Source: an uncultured Bacteroidales bacterium
GTDB taxonomy: Bacteria; Bacteroidota; Bacteroidia; Bacteroidales; Paludibacteraceae
Assembly (NCBI GenBank): GCA_903873355.1
Contig: CAIQOG010000159.1
Coordinates: forward strand, 1 to 5,754
DNA: 5,754 bases
Direction: 5' to 3'
Positions within the stretch are counted from its first letter, which is position 1. Each line of letters opens with the position of its first letter. The notes beneath the pieces were generated by a model that ran no database searches, was not told the origin of the DNA, and saw nothing but the letters and a program-made list of their open reading frames with translations. This document shows, in pieces, positions 1 to 5,665 of the stretch. The position numbers were made by a program, and so were the translations under genes.

Positions 1-316
1 AATCCTGCAAAGCGATGACCTGGCGCAGGCACTTGGAGGTACAAAAGCATCGTTTCATTTAAATGCGCTGGCATTCAGCATTTTATATTCACCTATTTCG
101 CTGATTCTCGACATTGCTACCAATGTTTTATCGCGAAGATTCGAATATCAGGCTGACAAATTTGCCTCTTCGCATGGTTATGGTTCACAACTCGTTTCCG
201 GTCTGAAGAAATTATCGGCCACCTCGCTCAGCAACCTGATGCCGCATCCGCTGTATGTGTTTTTTCACTATTCACATCCAACTTTATATCAGAGAATTCA
301 ACGAATTACCAATTAA
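1..316 (+). CDS. M48 family (Ste24-type) membrane metalloprotease, C-terminal fragment
   Basis: This is the 3' end of a gene that begins outside the window; the frame opens at base 2 and gives 104 residues before TAA. Visible residues 20-43 form a hydrophobic, probably membrane-spanning segment. It is followed by the motif RRFEYQAD (residues 45-52), whose Glu (codon 143-145) corresponds to the third zinc ligand of M48 peptidases (the ExxAD motif). The tail has the HPLYVFFHYSHPTLYQRI pattern typical of Ste24/CaaX-protease-like members, which cleave proteins or peptides at the membrane. The HExxH zinc motif that would prove catalytic competence must lie upstream and cannot be checked here. The gene is followed by mtnN after 47 bp on the same strand with no terminator seen, so co-transcription is possible. 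An HtpX-type M48 protein is less likely because the tail matches the Ste24 pattern. Confidence 0.88.
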   Translation, partial: ILQSDDLAQALGGTKASFHLNALAFSILYSPISLILDIATNVLSRRFEYQADKFASSHGYGSQLVSGLKKLSATSLSNLMPHPLYVFFHYSHPTLYQRIQRITN

Positions 317-327
317 ATATAAAATGG

Positions 328-356
328 TAAATCGTAAATGATTAAATCGTAAATCA
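328..356. repeat. TAAATCG heptad array in the leader of mtnN
   Basis: Four heptanucleotide units are visible: TAAATCG (328-334), TAAATGA (335-341), then one extra T, TAAATCG (343-349) and TAAATCA (350-356). The exact 12-mer TAAATCGTAAAT occurs at 328-339 and 343-354. The array fills most of the 47-bp spacer between the protease and mtnN and ends 7 bp before the ATG, where a ribosome binding site would be expected. No Shine-Dalgarno sequence and no TAnnTTTG promoter box is seen here. The function is unknown. Confidence 0.8.
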
Positions 357-363
357 AAAAGTT

Positions 364-1116
364 ATGTTATTAGGAATCATGGGTGCCATGCCCGAAGAAA
401 TGGACAAAATCATTGCTGCCATCGAAGATAAGGAGATAGTGGAGCGTGGCAGCCGGTTATATTACCGTGGAAAATTATACGGTCAGGAAGTTGTGGCTGT
501 ATTCTCGCGCTGGGGAAAAGTGGCTGCAGCTACTACGGCTACTAACATGATTCTGGAGTTTAATGTTGACCGGATTGTATTTACAGGTGTTGCAGGAGCT
601 ATATCGTCCGAACTGAATGTGGGTGACATAGTCATTGCTCAGCGACTTTTTCAACACGACATGGATGCCCGTCCGTTAATGCGCCGTTTCGAAATTCCAC
701 TTACCGGCAAAACGTCCTACGAAACACCTCAGCAAAACGTAGATACGATGGCTGAAGCCGTGCATAATTTTCTGAAAAGTAACAGGGAATTTCGCAGAGA
801 ACTGGCTGCAAACAACATAATCAACGTGAAAATGCTTACCGGTGATATTGCCAGTGGCGATTTGTTTATATCGAGTAAGGAAATGAAACTGATTCTGAGC
901 AAAAATCTGCCTTCGGTGGTATGTGCCGAAATGGAAGGTGCTGCTGTAGCTCAGGTGTGCGACGATTATGGTGTTCCATTGATTGTAGTGCGGGTTATAT
1001 CCGACTCAGCCGACGAAGAAGCGCATATCTCGGCCATTGGGTTTGTCAATCAGCATGCAGGTGAGTATTCGCTTTCTATCCTGAAAGAATACATTACATT
1101 AATTCAAAAGTTCTAA
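364..1116 (+). CDS. mtnN: 5'-methylthioadenosine/S-adenosylhomocysteine nucleosidase
   Basis: This cytosolic enzyme hydrolyses the N-glycosidic bond of 5'-methylthioadenosine and S-adenosylhomocysteine, releasing adenine plus methylthioribose or S-ribosylhomocysteine, and so removes products that inhibit methylation and polyamine synthesis. The 250-residue product starts with the family motif GIMGAMPEE, placing Glu12 exactly where the E. coli enzyme has its catalytic Glu12. TGVAG (residues 74-78) matches the glycine-rich purine/ribose site, AEMEG (188-192) carries Glu191 equivalent to E. coli Glu174, and RVISDSAD (210-217) carries Asp214 equivalent to the catalytic Asp197. The segment between HD (98-99) and SGDLF (164-168) is about 17 residues longer than in the 232-residue E. 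coli protein, as I recall that sequence. The ATG at 364 is chosen because the conserved motif begins at residue 4. No luxS is seen next to it. Its only close same-strand neighbour is the upstream protease, and the downstream hairpin ends the unit. Confidence 0.95.
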   Translation: MLLGIMGAMPEEMDKIIAAIEDKEIVERGSRLYYRGKLYGQEVVAVFSRWGKVAAATTATNMILEFNVDRIVFTGVAGAISSELNVGDIVIAQRLFQHDMDARPLMRRFEIPLTGKTSYETPQQNVDTMAEAVHNFLKSNREFRRELAANNIINVKMLTGDIASGDLFISSKEMKLILSKNLPSVVCAEMEGAAVAQVCDDYGVPLIVVRVISDSADEEAHISAIGFVNQHAGEYSLSILKEYITLIQKF

Positions 1117-1136
1117 AACATAATTCTTTTCTAAAA

Positions 1137-1173
1137 TAAAATCCACATTTCTTTTTCTGAATTGTGGATTTTA
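1137..1173. terminator. Bidirectional hairpin between convergent mtnN and pectate lyase genes
   Basis: A perfect 11-bp inverted repeat pairs TAAAATCCACA (1137-1147) with TGTGGATTTTA (1163-1173) around a 15-nt pyrimidine-rich loop. The stem ends in A/T pairs, so either strand gives a GC-containing stem ending in a run of four T. It starts 20 bp after the mtnN stop and lies 18 bp beyond the stop of the facing gene, which suits a shared intrinsic terminator. The T-tract is short, so termination may be incomplete or assisted. Confidence 0.72.
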
Positions 1174-1209
1174 CTGCTCACTGCTATCTGTCTACCTGTT
1201 TACTGCTTT
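1173..1209. repeat. ACTGCT-type word array overlapping the 3' end of the pectate lyase gene
   Basis: Read on the + strand, the units are ACTGCTC (1173-1179), ACTGCT (1180-1185), the diverged ATCTGTCT (1186-1193) and ACCTGTTT (1194-1201), then ACTGCTTT (1202-1209). The array starts at the last base of the terminator stem and runs through the pectate lyase stop codon (1192-1194) into its last five codons. The same ACTGCT word recurs at 4370-4389, again at the 3' end of a - strand gene. Confidence 0.65.
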
Positions 1210-2358
1210 TTTCCAGGCCTTGTATTTATTCAAAACCTGCTGAGGTGCATAATTGTACCAACTATAACCATCCCTGCGTTCGCGGGCAACTTCTGCAAGC
1301 GAATATACCACTTTACTGTCCCGATTACAGAACATGGGTCGATGTGTTTTCAGCTCGTAATAACGTGTCCAGATTGGTGCTGCAGTTGAATCAATGACAA
1401 CAACCCGGTCGGATACTGATACTTTATACGGTGTCAGAGTTTTTGGTGCCTGAATAGTTTTTACTCGGGTGTTGTAAATTTTTGAGGCTTCAAACCAGGC
1501 TGCAGCATTATCAACTGCATCAATGATTTCTTGGGATGGATGGTAGATACTCATCAGAAAAAGTACCAAATCAGAACTTTCTTTATTACAAATACTTGGT
1601 GGTTCAAATTTTCGAGCCCAGGCGGGTTGTAGTGTTACCTCATCGTATTGCTGACACCAGGCTGTTGGTTTACCTGCATCATTAATCTGAGTTTTAATAA
1701 TGCAGTCAAGTCCTTTATTATAAGCAATCGTAAGTTTACTTCGCAATTTATTGTCGATAAACGAATACTGATCAATACCATCCAATATATCTTTCAATAA
1801 CTGCATAATTCCAAGCATCGCATCATCATTATAGGTAATATGACTGCTGTAATTATTCGGTTCGATAGGATAATACTGAGGCCAACCACCATTTTTATAC
1901 TGGGCTTTCAGTACAAAATTTAAGCCTTTTACACATGCAGTTTTATATTTTTCTGCTTTTGTAGCTTTGTAGGCTATAGCTAATGCTACAATCTGAGTGT
2001 AAGTATTGCCGTTGTCAAATGTAGTGTTTGTTTCCTCTTTTGCTTTAAGTACCAGTTCCTTTTGCTCCGTTGTAAGAATGGCAAAAAAGTCGTAGTTTTT
2101 AGGCCAACCACCGTTGTTTTTTTGAAATAATAGTATATTATCAGCTATTGCAGTTATTTCGGTTGGTTTATAGCGTGGTCGACCGGGCAGGGCATTAATC
2201 ATGTTATGCTTATCCGCAATGCTGTACCAATGACCGGTATTGTCGGCAAAAGGAGCATAATCAATTGTTGTATATTTCTGATTATCTGTTCTTTGCTGAG
2301 CAAAACAAATTAAACCGGATAGAATTGCTGCAAAAATTAATAGATTGCGGTATTTCAT
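1192..2358 (-). CDS. Secreted pectate lyase, polysaccharide lyase family 10
   Basis: PL10 enzymes cleave polygalacturonate by calcium-dependent beta-elimination and fold as an alpha/alpha toroid. Residues 1-20 are a Sec signal peptide (MKYR, hydrophobic core, then FA before QQ), so the 388-residue precursor should be periplasmic or secreted. Family motifs in order are NNGGWPKNYD (81-90), TFDNGNTYTQI (113-123), NGGWPQYYPI (156-165), ITYNDDAM (174-181), CQQYDEVTLQPAWARKF (235-251), and RDSKVVYSLAEVARERRDG (346-364) followed by YSWY. By spacing, Asp178/179 and Asp239 may match the calcium-binding Asp389 and Asp451 that I recall for Cellvibrio Pel10A, and an Arg near 340-346 its base Arg610; this mapping is unverified. 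The ATG at 2358 is chosen over a TTG at 2382 because it starts directly on the signal peptide. It follows the FISUMP gene by 24 bp, so the two are probably co-transcribed. The last codons lie in a word repeat. Confidence 0.92.
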   Translation of the reverse strand: MKYRNLLIFAAILSGLICFAQQRTDNQKYTTIDYAPFADNTGHWYSIADKHNMINALPGRPRYKPTEITAIADNILLFQKNNGGWPKNYDFFAILTTEQKELVLKAKEETNTTFDNGNTYTQIVALAIAYKATKAEKYKTACVKGLNFVLKAQYKNGGWPQYYPIEPNNYSSHITYNDDAMLGIMQLLKDILDGIDQYSFIDNKLRSKLTIAYNKGLDCIIKTQINDAGKPTAWCQQYDEVTLQPAWARKFEPPSICNKESSDLVLFLMSIYHPSQEIIDAVDNAAAWFEASKIYNTRVKTIQAPKTLTPYKVSVSDRVVVIDSTAAPIWTRYYELKTHRPMFCNRDSKVVYSLAEVARERRDGYSWYNYAPQQVLNKYKAWKKAVNR

Positions 2359-2382
2359 GGGAATAAAATTACATTTCAACAA

Positions 2383-3126
2383 TCAATTATCTTTCACACA
2401 GCGCACAGAAAAACCACTCCATTTGTTGTAAGCGCGTCGATCCACATAGTTTTGGTCGTAGCGGATGCTCATGCCAATTGCATATCGAACTGTATCCGAT
2501 TGCGTTGAAGTCCACCACGCACCCAGAGAATCCATTTTACTGAATGAACGAATATAATTTACACGATATCCTCCGGCTAAAGCTGTAAATCCGGACTTAT
2601 TATTTATGACTGAGTAATTTCCCACGGTACCAGAACTGAGCGATTGACTCCATCCAGTAGTTGATGCAAGCACTTTGGCCAGTGTTTTAGAAGTTGAAAT
2701 ATAACTGCTTACGTTATTTTCGAGCGTTAGCCATTCATCCGCTGTAGCCACATGCCAGCCTTTGGGAGCAAGTTTGCCAGAATTTACAGCGTACCAGTTA
2801 TATAAAGCACCGAAAATACTTTTATTGGCCACTGAATCGTTTTTATACCAGCAATATCCTGCGGTTATTGAATTTCCCCACATGGCACTGTCGGTAATCT
2901 GTGGAATAGCTGTGGTGTCACAAAAATGAGTTGTTCGCAGGTTTTCAATCATCCAGGTTTGTGAAGCAATTGTAACAGTGTGATATACATTACCATCCAC
3001 ATCGGTAACCGTTTCGCCGAATTTTGGCTCAGAAACAGGATTACAGCTTGTGATACCAAACAGAAGCAGGCAGACCAACAAAACTTCAAAGCTGTTTTGT
3101 GCTTTCAAAATGTTTTTTTGATTCAT
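2383..3126 (-). CDS. FISUMP-domain lipoprotein (Fibrobacter major paralogous domain)
   Basis: This is a 247-residue exported lipoprotein. The N-terminus is a lipoprotein signal peptide ending in the lipobox ITSC, with Cys28 as the predicted lipidated residue. Nearly all of the mature protein is one FISUMP domain: DVDGNVYHTVTIASQTWMIE (42-61) then NLRTT, GALYNWYAV (106-114), APKGWHVATADEW (120-132), SGFTALAGGYR (178-188), AWWTSTQS (203-210) and GFSVRCVKD (238-246). The biochemical role of this domain is not established; it is common in surface proteins of Fibrobacter and Bacteroidota. The gene lies 68 bp after the unidentified lipoprotein gene and 24 bp before the pectate lyase gene on the same strand. 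A surface-anchored role beside the lyase, for example in glycan contact, is inference only. No promoter box is seen in the 68-bp spacer. The ATG at 3126 is the only Met able to head the signal peptide. Confidence 0.9.
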   Translation of the reverse strand: MNQKNILKAQNSFEVLLVCLLLFGITSCNPVSEPKFGETVTDVDGNVYHTVTIASQTWMIENLRTTHFCDTTAIPQITDSAMWGNSITAGYCWYKNDSVANKSIFGALYNWYAVNSGKLAPKGWHVATADEWLTLENNVSSYISTSKTLAKVLASTTGWSQSLSSGTVGNYSVINNKSGFTALAGGYRVNYIRSFSKMDSLGAWWTSTQSDTVRYAIGMSIRYDQNYVDRRAYNKWSGFSVRCVKDN

Positions 3127-3155
3127 GATTTATATCAAGCCTAAATAACCAGAGG

Positions 3156-3192
3156 AACTTTATAAACTTTCTAACTTTAAACTTTATAAACT
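3156..3192. repeat. AACTTTA word array between the two lipoprotein genes
   Basis: The exact 13-mer AACTTTATAAACT occurs at 3156-3168 and again at 3180-3192. The bases between them, including CTAACTTTA, are diverged versions of the same AACTTTA heptad. The array stops 2 bp from the stop codon of the upstream lipoprotein gene (3195-3197) and lies about 30 bp before the FISUMP start codon. The 13-mer is also partly self-complementary (AGTTTATAAAGTT on the other strand). No promoter or terminator is recognised in this spacer. Confidence 0.75.
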
Positions 3193-3194
3193 GT

Positions 3195-4199
3195 TTATTG
3201 ATACTGAATATAAATCGGTTTTGGTTTCAAAGTCATCAGTTCCTTAGGTGTATACATTCTGTGAGGAGCTTTTTTCAGGTCGTTTTTGTAGAACAACTTA
3301 AATCCGCTAAACTGCACAGGTTCACGGTAGATATAGCGGATATAGGTGCTGTGTTTTAATATCGGTTCGCCCCAACCATCCATATTCATAACTATCTGCA
3401 CTTCGGGATGAAGTTTAATTTGTTTTGTGTTTCGAACCATACCCTGTGTGAAGCGGTGTACAATCAGAATTTTTGGAGGAAGGTTATTGTCGCGAACCAG
3501 CTTAGCCAGATAGTCAGAACAATAATTTATGTCGGTCTGATCCATAGTGCCAATTTTCCTTCCGGGCAGACTGCCATCTTTCAACGAAAATTCGGGATCG
3601 ATACCCAAATGTACATGCGACATTTTCAGGTATTTCTCCAGCAATGGAACTTCGTCCTGTACGCGGCTGTGTGCCACCTGAATATCCAGAAACACGATGG
3701 CATTTCCCATTCTTGCAATAGCCATAGCTGAATCAATCTGACGGGCAGGCATACGCATACGGTATTTTCCGTCCTTGCCGGGAGCTCCCTGAGCTACCAC
3801 AGCTATATAATGAATAGCGGGCTGCACTTTTGTACTGGAGTCGGCTTTTTCCCAGGCCTTTATTTCGATATTAAACCTGCGCCACATTTCTTTTGGAGGG
3901 TATTCGCCCAGCACACCCATTTTCTTTGAATATAGATTGCCGTAATATGCCACAATCCGTTTAAAAGGCAGGATAGCACCATTCAATGGATAAACGCGGG
4001 ATTTAACAGGCCACAGACCCGTAGTATCGCCATTGGCAAGCGCTTTCATTTTAGTATTATAGGCCAGTGTGTCGACCAGTACTGATTTTTTTTCGGCTTT
4101 ATGAAAAGGGATTTTATCAAGGAACTTCTTTTCGGTTTTAGAATTGCATCCGGTAAGGATTAATAGTGCAGTAAATGCAAAGGGAAGGATTTTCTTCAT
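3195..4199 (-). CDS. Unidentified lipoprotein with barrel-like strand pattern
   Basis: I do not recognise a named function. The 334-residue product has a lipoprotein signal peptide with lipobox LTGC (Cys18 lipidated), then a Lys-rich linker to about residue 40. From residue 80 hydrophobic strands alternate with helices, and several strands end in polar residues: IVAYYGN (82-88), YIAVVAQG (131-138), AIVFLDIQVAHS (167-178), VHLGIDPEF (196-204), ILIVHRF (244-250), IVMNMDGWG (269-277) and GFKLFY (299-304). This pattern suggests a (beta/alpha)8 barrel like those of glycoside hydrolases. Asp172, His177, Asp201, Glu203, His248 and Asp274 are candidate active-site residues. Similar proteins with a DPE motif occur, as far as I recall, as hypothetical lipoproteins in other phyla. 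It has a candidate promoter just upstream and may head a transcript with the FISUMP and pectate lyase genes. A glycan-directed role is inferred from fold and location only. Confidence 0.8.
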   Translation of the reverse strand: MKKILPFAFTALLILTGCNSKTEKKFLDKIPFHKAEKKSVLVDTLAYNTKMKALANGDTTGLWPVKSRVYPLNGAILPFKRIVAYYGNLYSKKMGVLGEYPPKEMWRRFNIEIKAWEKADSSTKVQPAIHYIAVVAQGAPGKDGKYRMRMPARQIDSAMAIARMGNAIVFLDIQVAHSRVQDEVPLLEKYLKMSHVHLGIDPEFSLKDGSLPGRKIGTMDQTDINYCSDYLAKLVRDNNLPPKILIVHRFTQGMVRNTKQIKLHPEVQIVMNMDGWGEPILKHSTYIRYIYREPVQFSGFKLFYKNDLKKAPHRMYTPKELMTLKPKPIYIQYQ

Positions 4200-4221
4200 G
4201 CTTTCTTTTTTAAATTGACTT

Positions 4222-4253
4222 CAAAGCTACAAAATCCTGTTGAGATATCCAAT
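4222..4253 (-). promoter_or_regulatory. Candidate Bacteroidota sigma-ABfr-type promoter
   Basis: On the - strand TAGCTTTG (4229-4222) matches the Bacteroidota -7 consensus TAnnTTTG exactly. ATTG (4253-4250), one mismatch from the -33 consensus TTTG, lies 20 nt further upstream. Transcription would begin near 4215, giving a leader of roughly 16 nt before the lipoprotein ATG at 4199. No comparable box is seen upstream of the FISUMP, pectate lyase, phosphoesterase or mtnN genes, so this may drive the whole lipoprotein-FISUMP-lyase run. Confidence 0.55.
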
Positions 4254-4285
4254 GATTCGGGGGTGGTTGTTGATAAGTTTTTGGG

Positions 4286-4325
4286 ATTGGTTAATTGGTT
4301 TATCCGTTAATTGGGTGATTGGGTA
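4286..4325. repeat. ATTGGTTA octamer array
   Basis: Five contiguous 8-nt units are visible: ATTGGTTA (4286-4293), ATTGGTTT (4294-4301), ATCCGTTA (4302-4309), ATTGGGTG (4310-4317) and ATTGGGTA (4318-4325). The array lies in the 181-bp spacer downstream of the phosphoesterase gene and about 33 bp upstream of the candidate promoter of the lipoprotein gene. The strict 8-nt register and the unit-to-unit variation suggest slippage followed by drift. Confidence 0.72.
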
Positions 4326-4335
4326 ATAATAGCAT

Positions 4336-4389
4336 ACTGCCACTGCCCACTATAAACTATAAACTACCCACTGCTTACTGCTACTGCTT
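4336..4389. repeat. ACTGC and TATAAAC word arrays overlapping the phosphoesterase 3' end
   Basis: The word ACTGC occurs at 4336, 4342, 4370, 4377 and 4383. The last three form units ACTGCTT (4370-4376), ACTGCT (4377-4382) and ACTGCTT (4383-4389). Between the two ACTGC groups are two perfect TATAAAC heptads (4351-4357 and 4358-4364). The last ACTGC units extend into the phosphoesterase frame: its stop TAG (4381-4383) and final Lys-Gln codons are read from them. No hairpin terminator is seen for the phosphoesterase in this spacer. Confidence 0.75.
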
Positions 4390-5586
4390 ACTTTTTCCAG
4401 CTGTTTTCAGTTCTATAACCGTGATTTCGGGGCGTACACTGATATACATAGGTAATCCAATATAACCAATGCCACGATTCACATAAAGATATTGATTATC
4501 AATCTGATACAAACCTACCCAGTACTTAAAAACAAATTCAGCAGGAGAGATTAGTCGTTTTCCAATCTGTATACCCAGCTGTCCGGCATGGGTGTGTCCA
4601 GATAGTGTGAGTACAATATCCTTGTGTTTTAGGACTTCGGGTTCCCATTGCGAAGGGTCGTGAGTCAACAGTATTTTAGGCTCTTTCGGAGATGTATTTC
4701 GTAATGCCTTTTCTAAATCACTGTAGTTGGCCTTTTTATCCTTATTCCAGTTTTCAACACCAAGCAGCAACAGGCTGTCTGAAGAACCACATTTGAGGTA
4801 CACGTGTTCATTCAGAAGCAATGTAAAGCCAAAATCTTTTATTGCATCGCGTATTCGCTGACTATTATCGGCGCGTAAGGAGTCGTTTTTCCAGTCGGTA
4901 TAATCACCGTAATCGTGATTACCCATCACTGCGAATTTTCCGTATGGAGCTTTCAGTTGTGCGAAATAGGGTTGCCAACTGGCAGTTTCATCAGCAAAAT
5001 TATTCACCATATCGCCCGAGAAAACAATAATATCAGGATTTTGCTCATTCACCAGCTTTAAAACCGGGTACAATTTTTTGTGTTTAAAATTCCAGCTCCC
5101 CAAATGTAAATCTGAAATTTGTACAATCCGGTATCCGTCGAAAGCTGCAGGAAGCCCTTTGATGGGTATCTGTATATGGGTTACGTCGAATCGACGCGGA
5201 GTGATATAAGCACTGATAAGCATCGCTGCTACTATATATGTATTCAAACCTATACGGGCTATGTAAAAGTAGATACTTTCATGCCCTGTAATCTTTTTGT
5301 AGATATACTCCAATACATAAAAGAATGCGTGAATCAGTTTGGAAAGGTAAATAAGCAGAAAGAAAAAGAACAGCCACATAACAGCCACCACCACGCGGAA
5401 ATTATGCATGCTTTCCAGCCCAAATTTGATATAGAGAAACAAGACCGTGAAAATAACTGCCGGAATCAGGTGCATCACTATGTAAAACGGATGCGAATCC
5501 CTGCGTTTCAGTTTCAGGTAGAAAAATGTATCCGGTATGGCTATCAGCAACAACAGACTCACCAATGTCAACATGTACATTCTCAT
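4381..5586 (-). CDS. Membrane-anchored calcineurin-like metallophosphoesterase
   Basis: The protein has 401 residues in two parts. The N-terminal part has about four hydrophobic, probably transmembrane segments (near residues 4-24, 36-54, 63-82 and 106-127). The second part, from about residue 145, is a dinuclear-metal phosphoesterase domain with a complete ligand set: Asp159 and His161 in DLHLG, Asp192 in SGDMV, Asn223 and His224 in GNHD, His309 in THDP, and His331 and His333 in GHTHAG. All catalytic residues expected for the superfamily are present. The substrate cannot be read from the sequence; relatives resemble the YaeI/UDP-diacylglucosamine pyrophosphatase-like branch, and lipid-linked substrates are plausible for a membrane-bound member. 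The ATG at 5586 is used, but ATG codons at residues 3 and 5 are equally possible. A heptad array occupies its leader, and its last codons and stop lie in another. Co-transcription with the partial gene 79 bp upstream is possible. Confidence 0.93.
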   Translation of the reverse strand: MRMYMLTLVSLLLLIAIPDTFFYLKLKRRDSHPFYIVMHLIPAVIFTVLFLYIKFGLESMHNFRVVVAVMWLFFFFLLIYLSKLIHAFFYVLEYIYKKITGHESIYFYIARIGLNTYIVAAMLISAYITPRRFDVTHIQIPIKGLPAAFDGYRIVQISDLHLGSWNFKHKKLYPVLKLVNEQNPDIIVFSGDMVNNFADETASWQPYFAQLKAPYGKFAVMGNHDYGDYTDWKNDSLRADNSQRIRDAIKDFGFTLLLNEHVYLKCGSSDSLLLLGVENWNKDKKANYSDLEKALRNTSPKEPKILLTHDPSQWEPEVLKHKDIVLTLSGHTHAGQLGIQIGKRLISPAEFVFKYWVGLYQIDNQYLYVNRGIGYIGLPMYISVRPEITVIELKTAGKSKQ

Positions 5587-5590
5587 GATT

Positions 5591-5632
5591 CAATTACCAA
5601 TTATCAATTACCAATTTTTCATTATCAATTAC
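5591..5632. repeat. CAATTAC heptad array in the phosphoesterase leader
   Basis: On the + strand the units are CAATTAC (5591-5597), CAATTAT (5598-5604), CAATTAC (5605-5611), the diverged CAATTTTT (5612-5619) and CATTAT (5620-5625), then CAATTAC (5626-5632). The array ends 4 bp before the phosphoesterase start codon, so on the mRNA it reads as GTAATTG words where ribosomes would load. The 12-mer AATTACCAATTA at 5592-5603 also occurs at 304-315, at the end of the M48 protease gene. Confidence 0.8.
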
Positions 5633-5665
5633 TGCTGTTGCGTTTACATTTAACATGTATTGATA

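Noticed and set aside
317..363. Promoter for mtnN in the spacer after the protease
   Set aside because: No TAnnTTTG box is present. The spacer is almost entirely the TAAATCG array, so read-through from the protease gene is simpler.
1162..1397. Two overlapping + strand open frames across the terminator and the lyase 3' end
   Set aside because: Both run antisense through conserved PL10 motifs and begin inside the terminator hairpin; their Cys-rich translations look like shadows.
2296..2310. Possible lipobox in the pectate lyase signal peptide (LIC)
   Set aside because: The residue before Cys is Ile, not Gly, Ala or Ser. Cleavage after FA before QQ by signal peptidase I fits better.
2359..2382. 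Extension of the pectate lyase to a TTG start at 2382, directly after the FISUMP stop codon
   Set aside because: The extra eight residues would precede a complete signal peptide that already begins at the ATG at 2358; TTG starts are uncommon in this group.
3408..3731. + strand open frame of 107 codons inside the unidentified lipoprotein gene
   Set aside because: It is fully contained antisense to the longer lipoprotein frame with signal peptide, and its translation has no recognisable motif.
4286..4389. CRISPR-like or satellite array
   Set aside because: Units are only 7-8 nt, are contiguous or drifted, and have no regular unique spacers and no cas genes nearby.
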